A stretch of DNA of 64,000 nucleotides, from the IMG/VR virus record IMGVR_UViG_3300046736_000061, positions 1-64,000 of that record; one strand, 5' to 3'. Below, one piece after another: positions 55,291-62,284 of this stretch. The notes beneath the pieces are model-generated. The model did no database searches. It saw only the letters and a program-made list of their open reading frames with translations, and was not told where the DNA came from. How positions within the stretch are numbered: position 1 is the stretch's first letter; every line of letters starts with the position of its first letter. The DNA is from a virus. The position numbers and the translations under genes are program-made.

Positions 55291-56685
55291 CTAATCTGTG
55301 GCTTCAATAGCAAACGGCATATTTTCACGTAACGAAACGTCATTGAAAGTTGTGGTTAATATTTCCGTTGGATTGAATCCAAACTTTTGAATTGCAATAA
55401 GCGCATAGATAATTGTATCGGCAAGTTCTACAGTTATGTCTTTAAGCATTTCTTGACCTTCTGGTGTTTTACAAAATCTTTCATACATACCTACAGTTGC
55501 AAAATCTTCTACCGCCTTACTGAATTTCTTTGCTTTATTAGCCGCTTCTCCCGCCTCTCCACAGACCGCATTTGTCCAACTATCGGGCATCCAATTTTTA
55601 TGCCCACCGAACCCTTGAGGCTTAGGTGCATCGCATCGGTCAAGATTGATTTTAGCAAATTCTTCAATATTTAACTTGCCAAATTCAAGTTGCGCTTGTT
55701 TCTCATAATCTTTAAGCGTTTGGATAACAAACTCGCTTACTAAGTCGCCGCAGCTACCTAGAGACGTTTGTGCAACATAGTCGGCTATTTTCTTAAATTC
55801 TGCGGCTTGCCCCAATATTCCGGGAGAAGTAGACTGATCGTGTATAAATTCAGCCAACAAAACTTTTAATTTTGTCCAACTATTAGGGAATCTCTTGTTA
55901 TCTATTGAATCTAAAAATGATTGTGCGGCATTATAATATTCAAGAGGTACGTCTACTTGTGCGGTAAAAACACCAACTTTTTGTGGCCCCGAATATTCAT
56001 AAAAAGGTTGATATAAACGTTTCGCATCGTTACGAAATTCTGTGCTAAAAACCTCATTGTCAGCAATCGCTATCAAAAAATCCGCCATTGCCTTTCCTAT
56101 TTTATATAAGTCTAGTGCTTCCTGCTTATTATTTTGACTAGACATATTGTCTACTTTAAAATCAAATGGCGGTTGATCTTCTGATATTCTAGCCGGTAAC
56201 ATTTCCGGTTCAACTGTGCTACTTCTATCTTTTTGATGGATTTCACGCACTTCACTAGAAGCAAACACAGTGGCTTGTAAACCACAATTCACGCAAGCAT
56301 CTGTATCTTGAGTGTGATGTTGTCCCTGTTGACAGAGTTCATCAAGATTCGGAGCGGCCTTACAAATCTCTTCCTTTAAACCAGATACATCAATAGCAAC
56401 CCAATTATGTTTTGCAATAACGGCGATAAAAGGTTGTGAGTGTCTTTCAATAAGCGCTTCTGGTCTTAACGTGAAGGTAAAAGGCTTAACTAGACTATTC
56501 GGTAAAATAATTCTTGTTAATTCTATTGTTCCGTCTAGCTTGCCTTCTATCGAAGATAAGATTTTTACTGCCCATTCAAAAGCATCTGGTAAGTATGCAT
56601 CTACTCCCATCGTACAATAATTAATAGGAATAGGATTTACCTTCGTTCCTAAATCGTGTATTTTAAAATTCGCAATGTCCGTCAT
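55291..56685 (-). CDS. two-part protein with C-terminal MazG-like domain
   Basis: A 464-residue protein from ATG 56685 (GGAGAAAGGAA before it; the longer start at 56733 is less likely). Residues 1-180 are an uncharacterised domain with a CVNC pair. An R1 copy at 56146 encodes the linker DNMSSQNN. The C-terminal 110 residues have CGEAGEAANKAKKF and VELADTIIYALIAIQ, the MazG motifs. This looks like two genes once joined through an R1; the R1 ATG could also be an internal start. Confidence 0.72.
   Translation of the reverse strand: MTDIANFKIHDLGTKVNPIPINYCTMGVDAYLPDAFEWAVKILSSIEGKLDGTIELTRIILPNSLVKPFTFTLRPEALIERHSQPFIAVIAKHNWVAIDVSGLKEEICKAAPNLDELCQQGQHHTQDTDACVNCGLQATVFASSEVREIHQKDRSSTVEPEMLPARISEDQPPFDFKVDNMSSQNNKQEALDLYKIGKAMADFLIAIADNEVFSTEFRNDAKRLYQPFYEYSGPQKVGVFTAQVDVPLEYYNAAQSFLDSIDNKRFPNSWTKLKVLLAEFIHDQSTSPGILGQAAEFKKIADYVAQTSLGSCGDLVSEFVIQTLKDYEKQAQLEFGKLNIEEFAKINLDRCDAPKPQGFGGHKNWMPDSWTNAVCGEAGEAANKAKKFSKAVEDFATVGMYERFCKTPEGQEMLKDITVELADTIIYALIAIQKFGFNPTEILTTTFNDVSLRENMPFAIEATD
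56135..56157. repeat. R1-like palindrome inside a gene, centre 56146
   Basis: Core GACATATTGTC. Provides an in-frame ATG (MSSQ) at the junction of two domains. Confidence 0.8.
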
Positions 56686-56772
56686 TTCCTTTCTCCTTTT
56701 TATTTTATTGAAAGCGGTGAAGCCTCTCCCCAAACTTCACCGCTTATGTTGCACCCACCCTCGATCGTTCTT

Positions 56773-56795
56773 TAACTAGACATTTTGTCCAGTTA
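56773..56795. repeat. R1 palindrome, centre 56784
   Basis: GACAAAATGTC core variant (minus strand). Encodes TGQNV and the TAG of the gene ending at 56776. Confidence 0.9.
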
Positions 56796-57057
56796 AAATC
56801 TTCCCTTGACCAATAAATTCCGATAATTGCTTTCCGTGTAAATGCTCATTAATAAACATTCGTTCACTTTGAATATGATTAATATCATAAGGAATGTTTC
56901 GCCTTGTCTGACAAATCATACACATCATAAATCGACCTGTAACAAAATCAAACAATGGAATATGATTAGGTTTGATGGTTTTCTCGTCTTCGGCTTTCTC
57001 TGCGTCCATAACCGCATCTATGAAATCTGATTCTTCTAATGTATCTGTATAGCTCAT
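56776..57057 (-). CDS. hypothetical acidic protein
   Basis: A 93-residue protein, first larger gene after the long leader. CMIC (about 48-51) may bind metal. Its last residues TGQNV and the TAG stop are encoded by R1. Function unknown. Confidence 0.65.
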   Translation of the reverse strand: MSYTDTLEESDFIDAVMDAEKAEDEKTIKPNHIPLFDFVTGRFMMCMICQTRRNIPYDINHIQSERMFINEHLHGKQLSEFIGQGKILTGQNV

Positions 57058-57075
57058 TTATTATCCCTATATAAA

Positions 57076-57114
57076 ACGAAGGAAAGGAAAGCAGTTCACA
57101 AACCTTCCCTTCGT
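57076..57114 (-). terminator. attenuator-like hairpin in the leftward leader
   Basis: ACGAAGGAAAGG (57076-57087) pairs with CCTTCCCTTCGT (57103-57114) with one mismatch. In the leftward direction it is followed by TTTTATATAG, so it may partly terminate just before the gene at 57057. Confidence 0.5.
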
Positions 57115-57251
57115 AGTTTATTCGCCATGCACACAGCGAATCTTAAATTAGCGGACGTTTTTACGGCTCCCGTAGGGATATTCTATTAGTACGTTTATAG
57201 AGCCTATAGCGAATACATCCAAAATACCCATCAGATGTAAGCCGTCCGGTC

Positions 57252-57410
57252 TTAATTTGTATACCAACTAACAATTTCTTCTAATGCTTCTGTGCCATTA
57301 TGTTCGGCCATTGCTCTATCAAATTCGGTTTTCTTTTGTTCCCAACTTCCCGGCAAGTCTAAAATTTCATTTAATAATTCTGCAAGTTTCGCCCAATCCT
57401 CTTCATTCAT
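57252..57410 (-). CDS. 52-residue acidic protein in the leader
   Basis: ATG at 57410, MNEEDWAKLAELLNEILDLP, stop TAA at 57252. Acidic and helical, no clear Shine-Dalgarno (GGAG is about 16 bases away). First ORF after the leftward promoter, in an otherwise untranslated 900-base leader. Function unknown. Confidence 0.55.
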   Translation of the reverse strand: MNEEDWAKLAELLNEILDLPGSWEQKKTEFDRAMAEHNGTEALEEIVSWYTN

Positions 57411-57503
57411 AATTTTATTAGGGTCACTCCAGAAAGCCGATTAACTAAGTTTCCGTTGGCGCGGTTTAATTTAATTAACTGCCCCGACTTCCTAGAGTGT
57501 TAA

Positions 57504-57549
57504 GAAAAGATACACGGCAACAACTTGGCGCTAAAAGCTATATCTTTTC
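57504..57549 (-). ncRNA. candidate structured leader element 1
   Basis: GAAAAGATA (57504-57512) pairs with TATCTTTTC (57541-57549), a 9-bp stem. The enclosed minus-strand sequence contains GTTGTTG. Confidence 0.35.
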
Positions 57550-57582
57550 ATTTTGCGGTCAACTTACTCCGCTCAGCCTAAC

Positions 57583-57652
57583 GACTTCTATTACCTTATT
57601 ACCGTAAAGTATTTTCGGATAGAAACAACAAAGAAAACTACCAGTAGAAGTC
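57583..57652 (-). ncRNA. candidate structured leader element 2
   Basis: GACTTCTA (57583-57590) pairs with TAGAAGTC (57645-57652). It was tested as a tRNA and rejected. The minus strand contains TTGTTG, as in elements 1 and 3. Confidence 0.35.
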
Positions 57653-57662
57653 ATTCACTCGT

Positions 57663-57685
57663 TTACTAGACATTATGTCCAGTTA
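57663..57685. repeat. R1 palindrome, centre 57674
   Basis: In the leader of the leftward operon, not at a gene end. Confidence 0.92.
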
Positions 57686-57736
57686 AATTCCTCTCCAACG
57701 TGGCTTAGCCATCCATATTACCTCACTATTAAATTC

Positions 57737-57750
57737 GACGCTTTAGCGTC
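57737..57750. repeat. R2 hairpin
   Basis: GACGC-TTTA-GCGTC (minus strand GACGC-TAAA-GCGTC preceded by AGAACA). Its stem pairs differ from the other copies, with compensated changes. Confidence 0.7.
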
Positions 57751-57792
57751 TGTTCTAAGGTTCCAACCCAACCTCTAGGCTTTAATTACAAG

Positions 57793-57880
57793 GCGAGGAA
57801 GGCGGTTTGTTTCTGATGAATCAGTGTCTATTATTTCCACCGCTTAACAACAAGATAGACAGGTATTATTTCTTCCTCGC
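57793..57880 (-). ncRNA. candidate structured leader element 3 with possible pseudoknot
   Basis: GCGAGGAAG (57793-57801) pairs with CTTCCTCGC (57872-57880). Inside are GCGG/CCGC, CTGAT/ATCAG and TGTCTAT/ATAGACA pairings that would cross. Likely a folded RNA in the leftward leader. Confidence 0.4.
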
Positions 57881-57888
57881 TCTTGCTT

Positions 57889-57911
57889 TAACTAGACTTA
57901 ATGTCCAGTTA
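57889..57911. repeat. R1 palindrome, centre 57900
   Basis: Core GACTTAATGTC. About 45 bases downstream of the leftward promoter -10. Confidence 0.88.
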
Positions 57912-57952
57912 AACTTATTAAATTGTCAAACTCTTTCTCAACTACTAATACA

Positions 57953-57981
57953 ATTATACCACATCTAAATTCTAATGTCAA
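57953..57981 (-). promoter_or_regulatory. consensus leftward promoter
   Basis: On the minus strand TTGACA (57981-57976), 17-base spacer, TATAAT (57958-57953): a perfect match to the sigma70 consensus. It would drive the 57 to 39.7 kb early block, the likely first genes expressed. Confidence 0.88.
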
Positions 57982-57997
57982 GTTTTTGGCTAAAAAA

Positions 57998-58026
57998 GTG
58001 ACATTATGTGAAAAATATGCTATAAT
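57998..58026 (+). promoter_or_regulatory. rightward promoter
   Basis: GTGACA, 17-base spacer, TATAAT. Back to back with the leftward promoter; their -35 elements are only 16 bases apart. Shine-Dalgarno AAGGAG follows at 58040. Confidence 0.75.
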
Positions 58027-58047
58027 TATATTAATAAGTAAGGAGAA

Positions 58048-58070
58048 TAACTAGACATAATGTCCATTCA
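58048..58070. repeat. R1 palindrome, centre 58059
   Basis: Its right half supplies the ATG (58060) of the next gene. Confidence 0.93.
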
Positions 58071-58263
58071 AATGAAATTTTACCATTGCGAACTTTGTAC
58101 GGCGTCTTGTACGTTTGAGGCTATGCAATACTGTGCTAGTCGGGACGATAAAGAAACGCCTTGTCCTACATTACAATTACTTGAAGAAGGAAAGATAACG
58201 GATATGCGTCCCACTGATTTTGACCCAACTTTTCCATCTGAATTTACTTATACATCATTATAA
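58060..58263 (+). CDS. small cysteine-containing protein starting in R1
   Basis: A 67-residue protein, MSIQMKFYHCELCTASC, with CELC, C and CPT, likely metal-binding. The first codons are the R1 half; ATG 58072 is a possible alternative. AAGGAG lies 14 bases before the first ATG, rather far. Directly abuts the next gene. Confidence 0.7.
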   Translation: MSIQMKFYHCELCTASCTFEAMQYCASRDDKETPCPTLQLLEEGKITDMRPTDFDPTFPSEFTYTSL

Positions 58264-59049
58264 ATGCCAAAACTCTTCACATTTGACGGATATAAAAATA
58301 TACCTTCCAAACCAGACCCGATATTTCGATTGAAGGAACTTAGTCTTAACTGGACAATACGTCTACTTGACTATCGCACGTATGCACCTGATTCAATTAA
58401 CTCCTTTAAAGGCTTTGACCCAATACTACCGCTGATAAATTCATTAGATAAGTCATATAAAAATTTAATGAACTTGATTTCGTTAGATGATTTTATTTGG
58501 GAAAAGTTAATGAAGTCCTGTAAAGATAAACAAGGCGATTATTACTGTGTTCAATTCAATCCTTTTATATTATCGGATATAAATAAATCACATTTAACAT
58601 CAATCCCTTTGTCTTATAAGGAAAGAACCTATCACGTATCGCCACCTTTGTATTACGATCAATATAAAATTAAAACTTTAATTTCTAAGCCGTTTTGGGC
58701 TAAAATAGAAAAAGATATATTTGGTCATTCTACTATAATTGTAAATGAAGATGATACAGATAGTTACTTCGGATATTTGAAACCAAAGAACGAAGAACCT
58801 CAAACAATGTATCCTGTATTTGCTCAACCGTTTTTAGGGTTTCAAAAAGAATATAAAGTGCCGCCTCTTTTACATAGATGGGCGATTGATGTAAGGGAAG
58901 AAGAATTAATACGCAAATACGGATTCTCTGATAAGTATTTCGAGTCTTTATCTATCGAAGACTTCTTTGCTTTGTATGAAACGAATTTTACTACTCAATG
59001 GAATACATTGAAGGGATTATTACATTATTGGGGGAAGATGGATATTTAA
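58264..59049 (+). CDS. hypothetical protein
   Basis: A 261-residue protein, aromatic-rich, with an internal R1-like sequence translated as NWTIRLLD (about 28-35). No Shine-Dalgarno and no family recognised. Follows the small gene directly and lies upstream of the methyltransferase. Confidence 0.6.
   Translation: MPKLFTFDGYKNIPSKPDPIFRLKELSLNWTIRLLDYRTYAPDSINSFKGFDPILPLINSLDKSYKNLMNLISLDDFIWEKLMKSCKDKQGDYYCVQFNPFILSDINKSHLTSIPLSYKERTYHVSPPLYYDQYKIKTLISKPFWAKIEKDIFGHSTIIVNEDDTDSYFGYLKPKNEEPQTMYPVFAQPFLGFQKEYKVPPLLHRWAIDVREEELIRKYGFSDKYFESLSIEDFFALYETNFTTQWNTLKGLLHYWGKMDI
58347..58369. repeat. R1-like palindrome inside a gene, centre 58358
   Basis: Degenerate core GACAATACGTC with good arms. 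Translated in frame. Confidence 0.7.
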
Positions 59050-59063
59050 TTAATTTACCCTTT

Positions 59064-59086
59064 TAACTAGACATTATGTCCACTCA
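59064..59086. repeat. R1 palindrome, centre 59075
   Basis: Between the genes at 58264 and 59090. Confidence 0.92.
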
Positions 59087-59089
59087 CAT

Positions 59090-59806
59090 ATGAAGTACAT
59101 GGGAAGCAAGGCAAGATTTGCAAAAGAAATACTTGCTATTACATTAAAAGATAGGACAGAAGGCCAATACTATGTTGAGCCTTTTGTTGGTGGTTGTAAT
59201 ATTATCGACAAGGTAGATGGTTTAAGAATAGGCGCTGATGTAAATAAATACTTAATCGCTATGTGGCAAAAGCTACAGTCTGGTTGGATTCCAGAATTAG
59301 AAATTAGCCAAGAAGATTATAACGAAGTTTTTCAAGACTATAAAAACAAGACCGATATTTTCCCTGATTATTATAAAGGCTATATTGGATTTAGCGGAAG
59401 TTATAATGGAAGATTTTTTGCAGGATATAGTGGGGAAGTTTTAACTAAGACTGGCATAATACGAAACTATACAGCAGAGTCTTGCCGTAGTATTATACAG
59501 CAAGTCCCTTTGATTCAAGGCATAGATTTTCAGTGTTGTGATTTTCGGTCTTTAGTAATACCGCGTAACTCAATTATTTACTGCGACATCCCTTATCAAG
59601 ATAGCACTAAATACGAAAAAGATTTCCCACATAAATATTTTTGGAAGTGGTGTATTAAACAAAAAAGATTGGGGCATCAAATATTCGTTTCCGAATACTC
59701 TGCCCCTTCAGATTTTACTTGTGTATGGGAAACAAAAACGGTAAGTCAAATAACTCGAACGGTGAAAATGAACTATAATACAGAGAGATTGTTTACGTTA
59801 ATTTAA
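59090..59806 (+). CDS. D12-class N6-adenine DNA methyltransferase
   Basis: A 238-residue Dam-like protein. The AdoMet motif YVEPFVGGCNI is at about 28-38 and the catalytic motif IYCDIPYQDS near 163-172 (DIPY in place of the usual DPPY). KYMGSKARF at the start is typical. It methylates adenine in DNA, probably protecting phage DNA or marking it. Its TAA is supplied by R1. Confidence 0.82.
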   Translation: MKYMGSKARFAKEILAITLKDRTEGQYYVEPFVGGCNIIDKVDGLRIGADVNKYLIAMWQKLQSGWIPELEISQEDYNEVFQDYKNKTDIFPDYYKGYIGFSGSYNGRFFAGYSGEVLTKTGIIRNYTAESCRSIIQQVPLIQGIDFQCCDFRSLVIPRNSIIYCDIPYQDSTKYEKDFPHKYFWKWCIKQKRLGHQIFVSEYSAPSDFTCVWETKTVSQITRTVKMNYNTERLFTLI

Positions 59807-59826
59807 GTAGACATTATGTCTAGCTA
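59804..59826. repeat. R1 palindrome, centre 59815, stop codons of two convergent genes
   Basis: Left arm TAA ends the rightward methyltransferase and right arm TAG ends the leftward gene at 59824. Confidence 0.93.
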
Positions 59827-60444
59827 TAATCCGATCGCCGCCGCAATTCCTACTCCTATCAATACATCACCAATCTTAGATAGAATACCTTTCTTTTTCG
59901 CTTTCTTAAGTTCTACAATTTCCTTATCCTTCAAAGCAATAATATTCTCGTAGGTTTTAAAAATCTCTTGATCTTTTTCGGTTACTGCTTTTAGCAAATT
60001 AACGGAGTTTTGATTCTCTGCATTAATATCCTTATGGACTTGAATGACCGATTTAAAATCTTCGGCTTGCGCTCGTAAGGCTTTAATCACATCATCTTGA
60101 GCCTTGATAAGTAATCTACTAGCCTCTACTTCCCTTGCCGCCTTAGCACACAAATCGTCTGTAACGTCTCGGGATAGTGGAAAGGTACTAGGGGTAGAGT
60201 AATAATTTACGGCGTCTGTAACAGGCGTTTCTGCGTCTGTAACAGGCACTCTAGGGGCTATGGCTACTCTGTTTTTAGCGGCATTGGGCCGGTGGGACGT
60301 TGTAGAGTTCGCAGAGTTTGTTTCGGAGTTCGTCTTTTGACATTGGACTGGTATCGCCCATAATGCGATTATAAGCGTCAGTAGCGGTAGATAAAGATTT
60401 GTCGGTTGCGAGAACCTTTTCACTTGAAATTGTAAGTAACGCAT
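59824..60444 (-). CDS. outer spanin-like / membrane protein overlapping Rz-like gene
   Basis: A 206-residue protein with an N-terminal hydrophobic segment (LYLPLLTLIIALWAIPVQC) whose final Cys resembles a weak lipobox, a Thr/Pro-rich stretch, a long coiled coil (about 90-185) and a hydrophobic end (DVLIGVGIAAAIGL). It starts inside the i-spanin gene (170-base overlap in another frame), the classic Rz/Rz1 arrangement. The lipobox is poor, so the o-spanin call is tentative. Confidence 0.55.
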   Translation of the reverse strand: MRYLQFQVKRFSQPTNLYLPLLTLIIALWAIPVQCQKTNSETNSANSTTSHRPNAAKNRVAIAPRVPVTDAETPVTDAVNYYSTPSTFPLSRDVTDDLCAKAAREVEASRLLIKAQDDVIKALRAQAEDFKSVIQVHKDINAENQNSVNLLKAVTEKDQEIFKTYENIIALKDKEIVELKKAKKKGILSKIGDVLIGVGIAAAIGL

Positions 60445-60706
60445 TTTTTTGATCTAACTCCCTATTTAATTGTTCAACTTTTCCTTGAGATTGATTAACG
60501 GCATCGACGAGTTTTTGTCTCTGAACTAAAGACTCTTCTTTTTCTTTTTGCTCGTTTGCAATTTGCCGTTCCAGATTCCAAATTTTAGCGGCACTCCAAG
60601 TATTACTAAATAAGCCGTAAAGATTGATTCCTATGATAAGAGTGATTACTCCTGCCCAAATTGGATACTTTTTAATCCATACTACGATATCTGCAAGTAT
60701 GTTCAT
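60275..60706 (-). CDS. inner spanin (Rz-like)
   Basis: A 143-residue protein with an N-terminal transmembrane helix (IWAGVITLIIGINLYGLF, about 15-33), a long coiled coil (about 45-100) and a Cys-containing end. The strong AAAGGAGGAACAA ribosome site and position after endolysin fit an i-spanin for outer-membrane disruption. Confidence 0.75.
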   Translation of the reverse strand: MNILADIVVWIKKYPIWAGVITLIIGINLYGLFSNTWSAAKIWNLERQIANEQKEKEESLVQRQKLVDAVNQSQGKVEQLNRELDQKNALLTISSEKVLATDKSLSTATDAYNRIMGDTSPMSKDELRNKLCELYNVPPAQCR

Positions 60707-60719
60707 TTGTTCCTCCTTT

Positions 60720-60742
60720 TAAGTGGACATAATGTCTAGTTA
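60720..60742. repeat. R1 palindrome, centre 60731
   Basis: Carries the TAA of the endolysin gene and precedes the i-spanin. Confidence 0.92.
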
Positions 60743-61849
60743 AGCTCTCCGAACTACACTAAATCCCGCGGCTTCCCATTGAGCAATTTTCTCGGGAGTA
60801 AACTCTTCCACAGAAATACTATTAGTAGGTGTGGCATTTGCCACTACCATTGTATTGGTTCTAATGCGCCCAAGTATCCACTTTACCCACGGTACAACTT
60901 TAATTGCTACAAAGTGATAGACAACCCATGTAGCAATACCGCCTAAGACAATCCAAAAAAGAATACTCCAAGTTTTATTGGATATTCCTAATGTTTGTGC
61001 TTGCTGTGCTTTTTCAATAACCACTTCTGTACCACCAACGGCTGTAAAAGCGGCAACTACTTTTTGCCACAAAGGAGCAAAAAACCCCTTAGGCTTTTCT
61101 TCTGTTAAAGGCGCTTCCTTCTCGATGATAACCTTATCAACTGTAGGTGTTACAGCCGGTGGCGGAATTAACGAATTCTCAACATCGTCCAACGGAATGT
61201 CAACAGGTTGCCCCGATACAAAATTCGCTATTGCGTCTTCGTGAAACGCCTCTGCTTCTGCTAAAATTTTCTTGCAATCCACAGCGGCAAAGTCTTTTTT
61301 ACCATTAAAGATTTTTGTATCGTATGAATTAGATTTGTAATCAGCACCATTATAGCCTTTAGCAAAAGCGGCGCAATCTTTCAAAGTTCCGCGTTTCAAT
61401 TCGTCGTCTAAGCCACGATGTTTCACAAGACGGCAGAAAGCTATCAGTTGATTATTCTCTCCCTCTTTAAGAAAGTTTACAAAATCGTGAACGTTATCAA
61501 AACCCGCCTCTTCGTGAGTGAAGCCCATCGGTTGAAACTTACCCCAAGAAGTTGCTAAGAGCGCCGCTGTAGGGTCTACACGAAAGGCAATACTAAATTC
61601 GGGATAGCCGTGTTTTTTGCTTCTTTGAATTGAATAAGGGTAAGAAATTTGAGGATGGCTAGTATCGTATTTACCACCGGTAAACGATCGAAATTTATGG
61701 CCTTCAAACCGTATTTTAATCCGTCCGTCTGATAAAAATCCGTCCCCTGCACTTTCAGTACGAGCGACCGATTTCATAATAGGAACGCCGCAACCCAATT
61801 CATTCGCCGCCCAACAATAACCTGCATCGGTCAATTTTTTATTCGTCAT
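60740..61849 (-). CDS. endolysin, N-acetylmuramidase with C-terminal membrane helix
   Basis: A 369-residue protein. Residues 1-205 match the N-acetylmuramidase family (DUF3380): KSVARTESAGDGFLSDGRIKIRFEGHKF with the catalytic Glu, then SWGKFQPMGF, then AFAKGYNGADYKS. A linker and a transmembrane helix (WSILFWIVLGGIATWVVYHF) follow near 295-320, which may hold it at the inner membrane until triggered. Confidence 0.88.
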   Translation of the reverse strand: MTNKKLTDAGYCWAANELGCGVPIMKSVARTESAGDGFLSDGRIKIRFEGHKFRSFTGGKYDTSHPQISYPYSIQRSKKHGYPEFSIAFRVDPTAALLATSWGKFQPMGFTHEEAGFDNVHDFVNFLKEGENNQLIAFCRLVKHRGLDDELKRGTLKDCAAFAKGYNGADYKSNSYDTKIFNGKKDFAAVDCKKILAEAEAFHEDAIANFVSGQPVDIPLDDVENSLIPPPAVTPTVDKVIIEKEAPLTEEKPKGFFAPLWQKVVAAFTAVGGTEVVIEKAQQAQTLGISNKTWSILFWIVLGGIATWVVYHFVAIKVVPWVKWILGRIRTNTMVVANATPTNSISVEEFTPEKIAQWEAAGFSVVRRA

Positions 61850-61877
61850 ATATTAATTCTCTCTTAATTTTAAGTTT

Positions 61878-61900
61878 TAAGTAGACATTATGTCTAGCTA
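61878..61900. repeat. R1 palindrome, centre 61889
   Basis: Carries the TAG of the endonuclease gene (61898). Confidence 0.92.
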
Positions 61901-62272
61901 TCCGTCTCGTAGATTTTTCACGATTTGATTAAAATTCTGATGCGTACAAGGATTGACTATAAAGTAATCCTCAATCTTTGTCAAGAATTTAGGCGTTTTG
62001 GCATTTACTTGACTAGGGGTAAATCTTAATAATCGCCAACCTTCAATAGCTAAACGATTGTATTTTTCCATATCACGGATAAATCTATTAGATTTTTGAT
62101 GTCCGAATCCTTCAATTTCGATTGCTAACTTACAGCAGATGACCGCTATGTCAAATTCCCATCTACGTTGTCCACATAAAAACATATGATCGGGAATAAA
62201 TAAAATTCCTTGACGTGCGAATCGTTTATTTATTATTTCGAGAACTTCGGGGTATTGTGTTTGAGTGGGCAT
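61898..62272 (-). CDS. Vsr/DUF559-like endonuclease, starts in R1
   Basis: A 124-residue protein beginning MPTQTQYPE, its ATG in R1. RRWEFDIAVICCKLAIEIEG (about 36-55) has the D...ExE/K core of PD-(D/E)XK nucleases, followed by HQKSNRFIRDMEKYNRLAIE and GWRLLRFTPSQV typical of DUF559/Vsr proteins. It could be a nicking or Holliday junction enzyme. Confidence 0.75.
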   Translation of the reverse strand: MPTQTQYPEVLEIINKRFARQGILFIPDHMFLCGQRRWEFDIAVICCKLAIEIEGFGHQKSNRFIRDMEKYNRLAIEGWRLLRFTPSQVNAKTPKFLTKIEDYFIVNPCTHQNFNQIVKNLRDG

Positions 62273-62284
62273 AATGTCTAGCTA
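62262..62284. repeat. R1 palindrome, centre 62273
   Basis: Supplies the ATG (62272) of the endonuclease and the TAG of the gene ending at 62278. Confidence 0.93.

Larger units (their letters stand above)
57411..58059. other. leader and divergent control region
   Basis: Transcribed leftward from the promoter at 57953-57981, with nested inverted repeats (57504-57549, 57583-57652, 57793-57880), R1 copies at 57674 and 57900, an R2 hairpin at 57737-57750 and no further protein gene. The rightward promoter 57998-58026 lies at its right end. Confidence 0.6.

Noticed and set aside
57583-57652. tRNA gene suggested by GACTTCT/AGAAGTC stem
   Set aside because: No T-loop or anticodon stem on either strand.
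57705-57716. Minus-strand minimal ORF ATG-GAT-GGC-TAA
   Set aside because: The ribosome site is weak and closely spaced, and nothing suggests selection for it.
57793-57880. Hammerhead ribozyme suggested by CTGATGA
   Set aside because: The second conserved core (GAAA) is not on the same strand in the required order.
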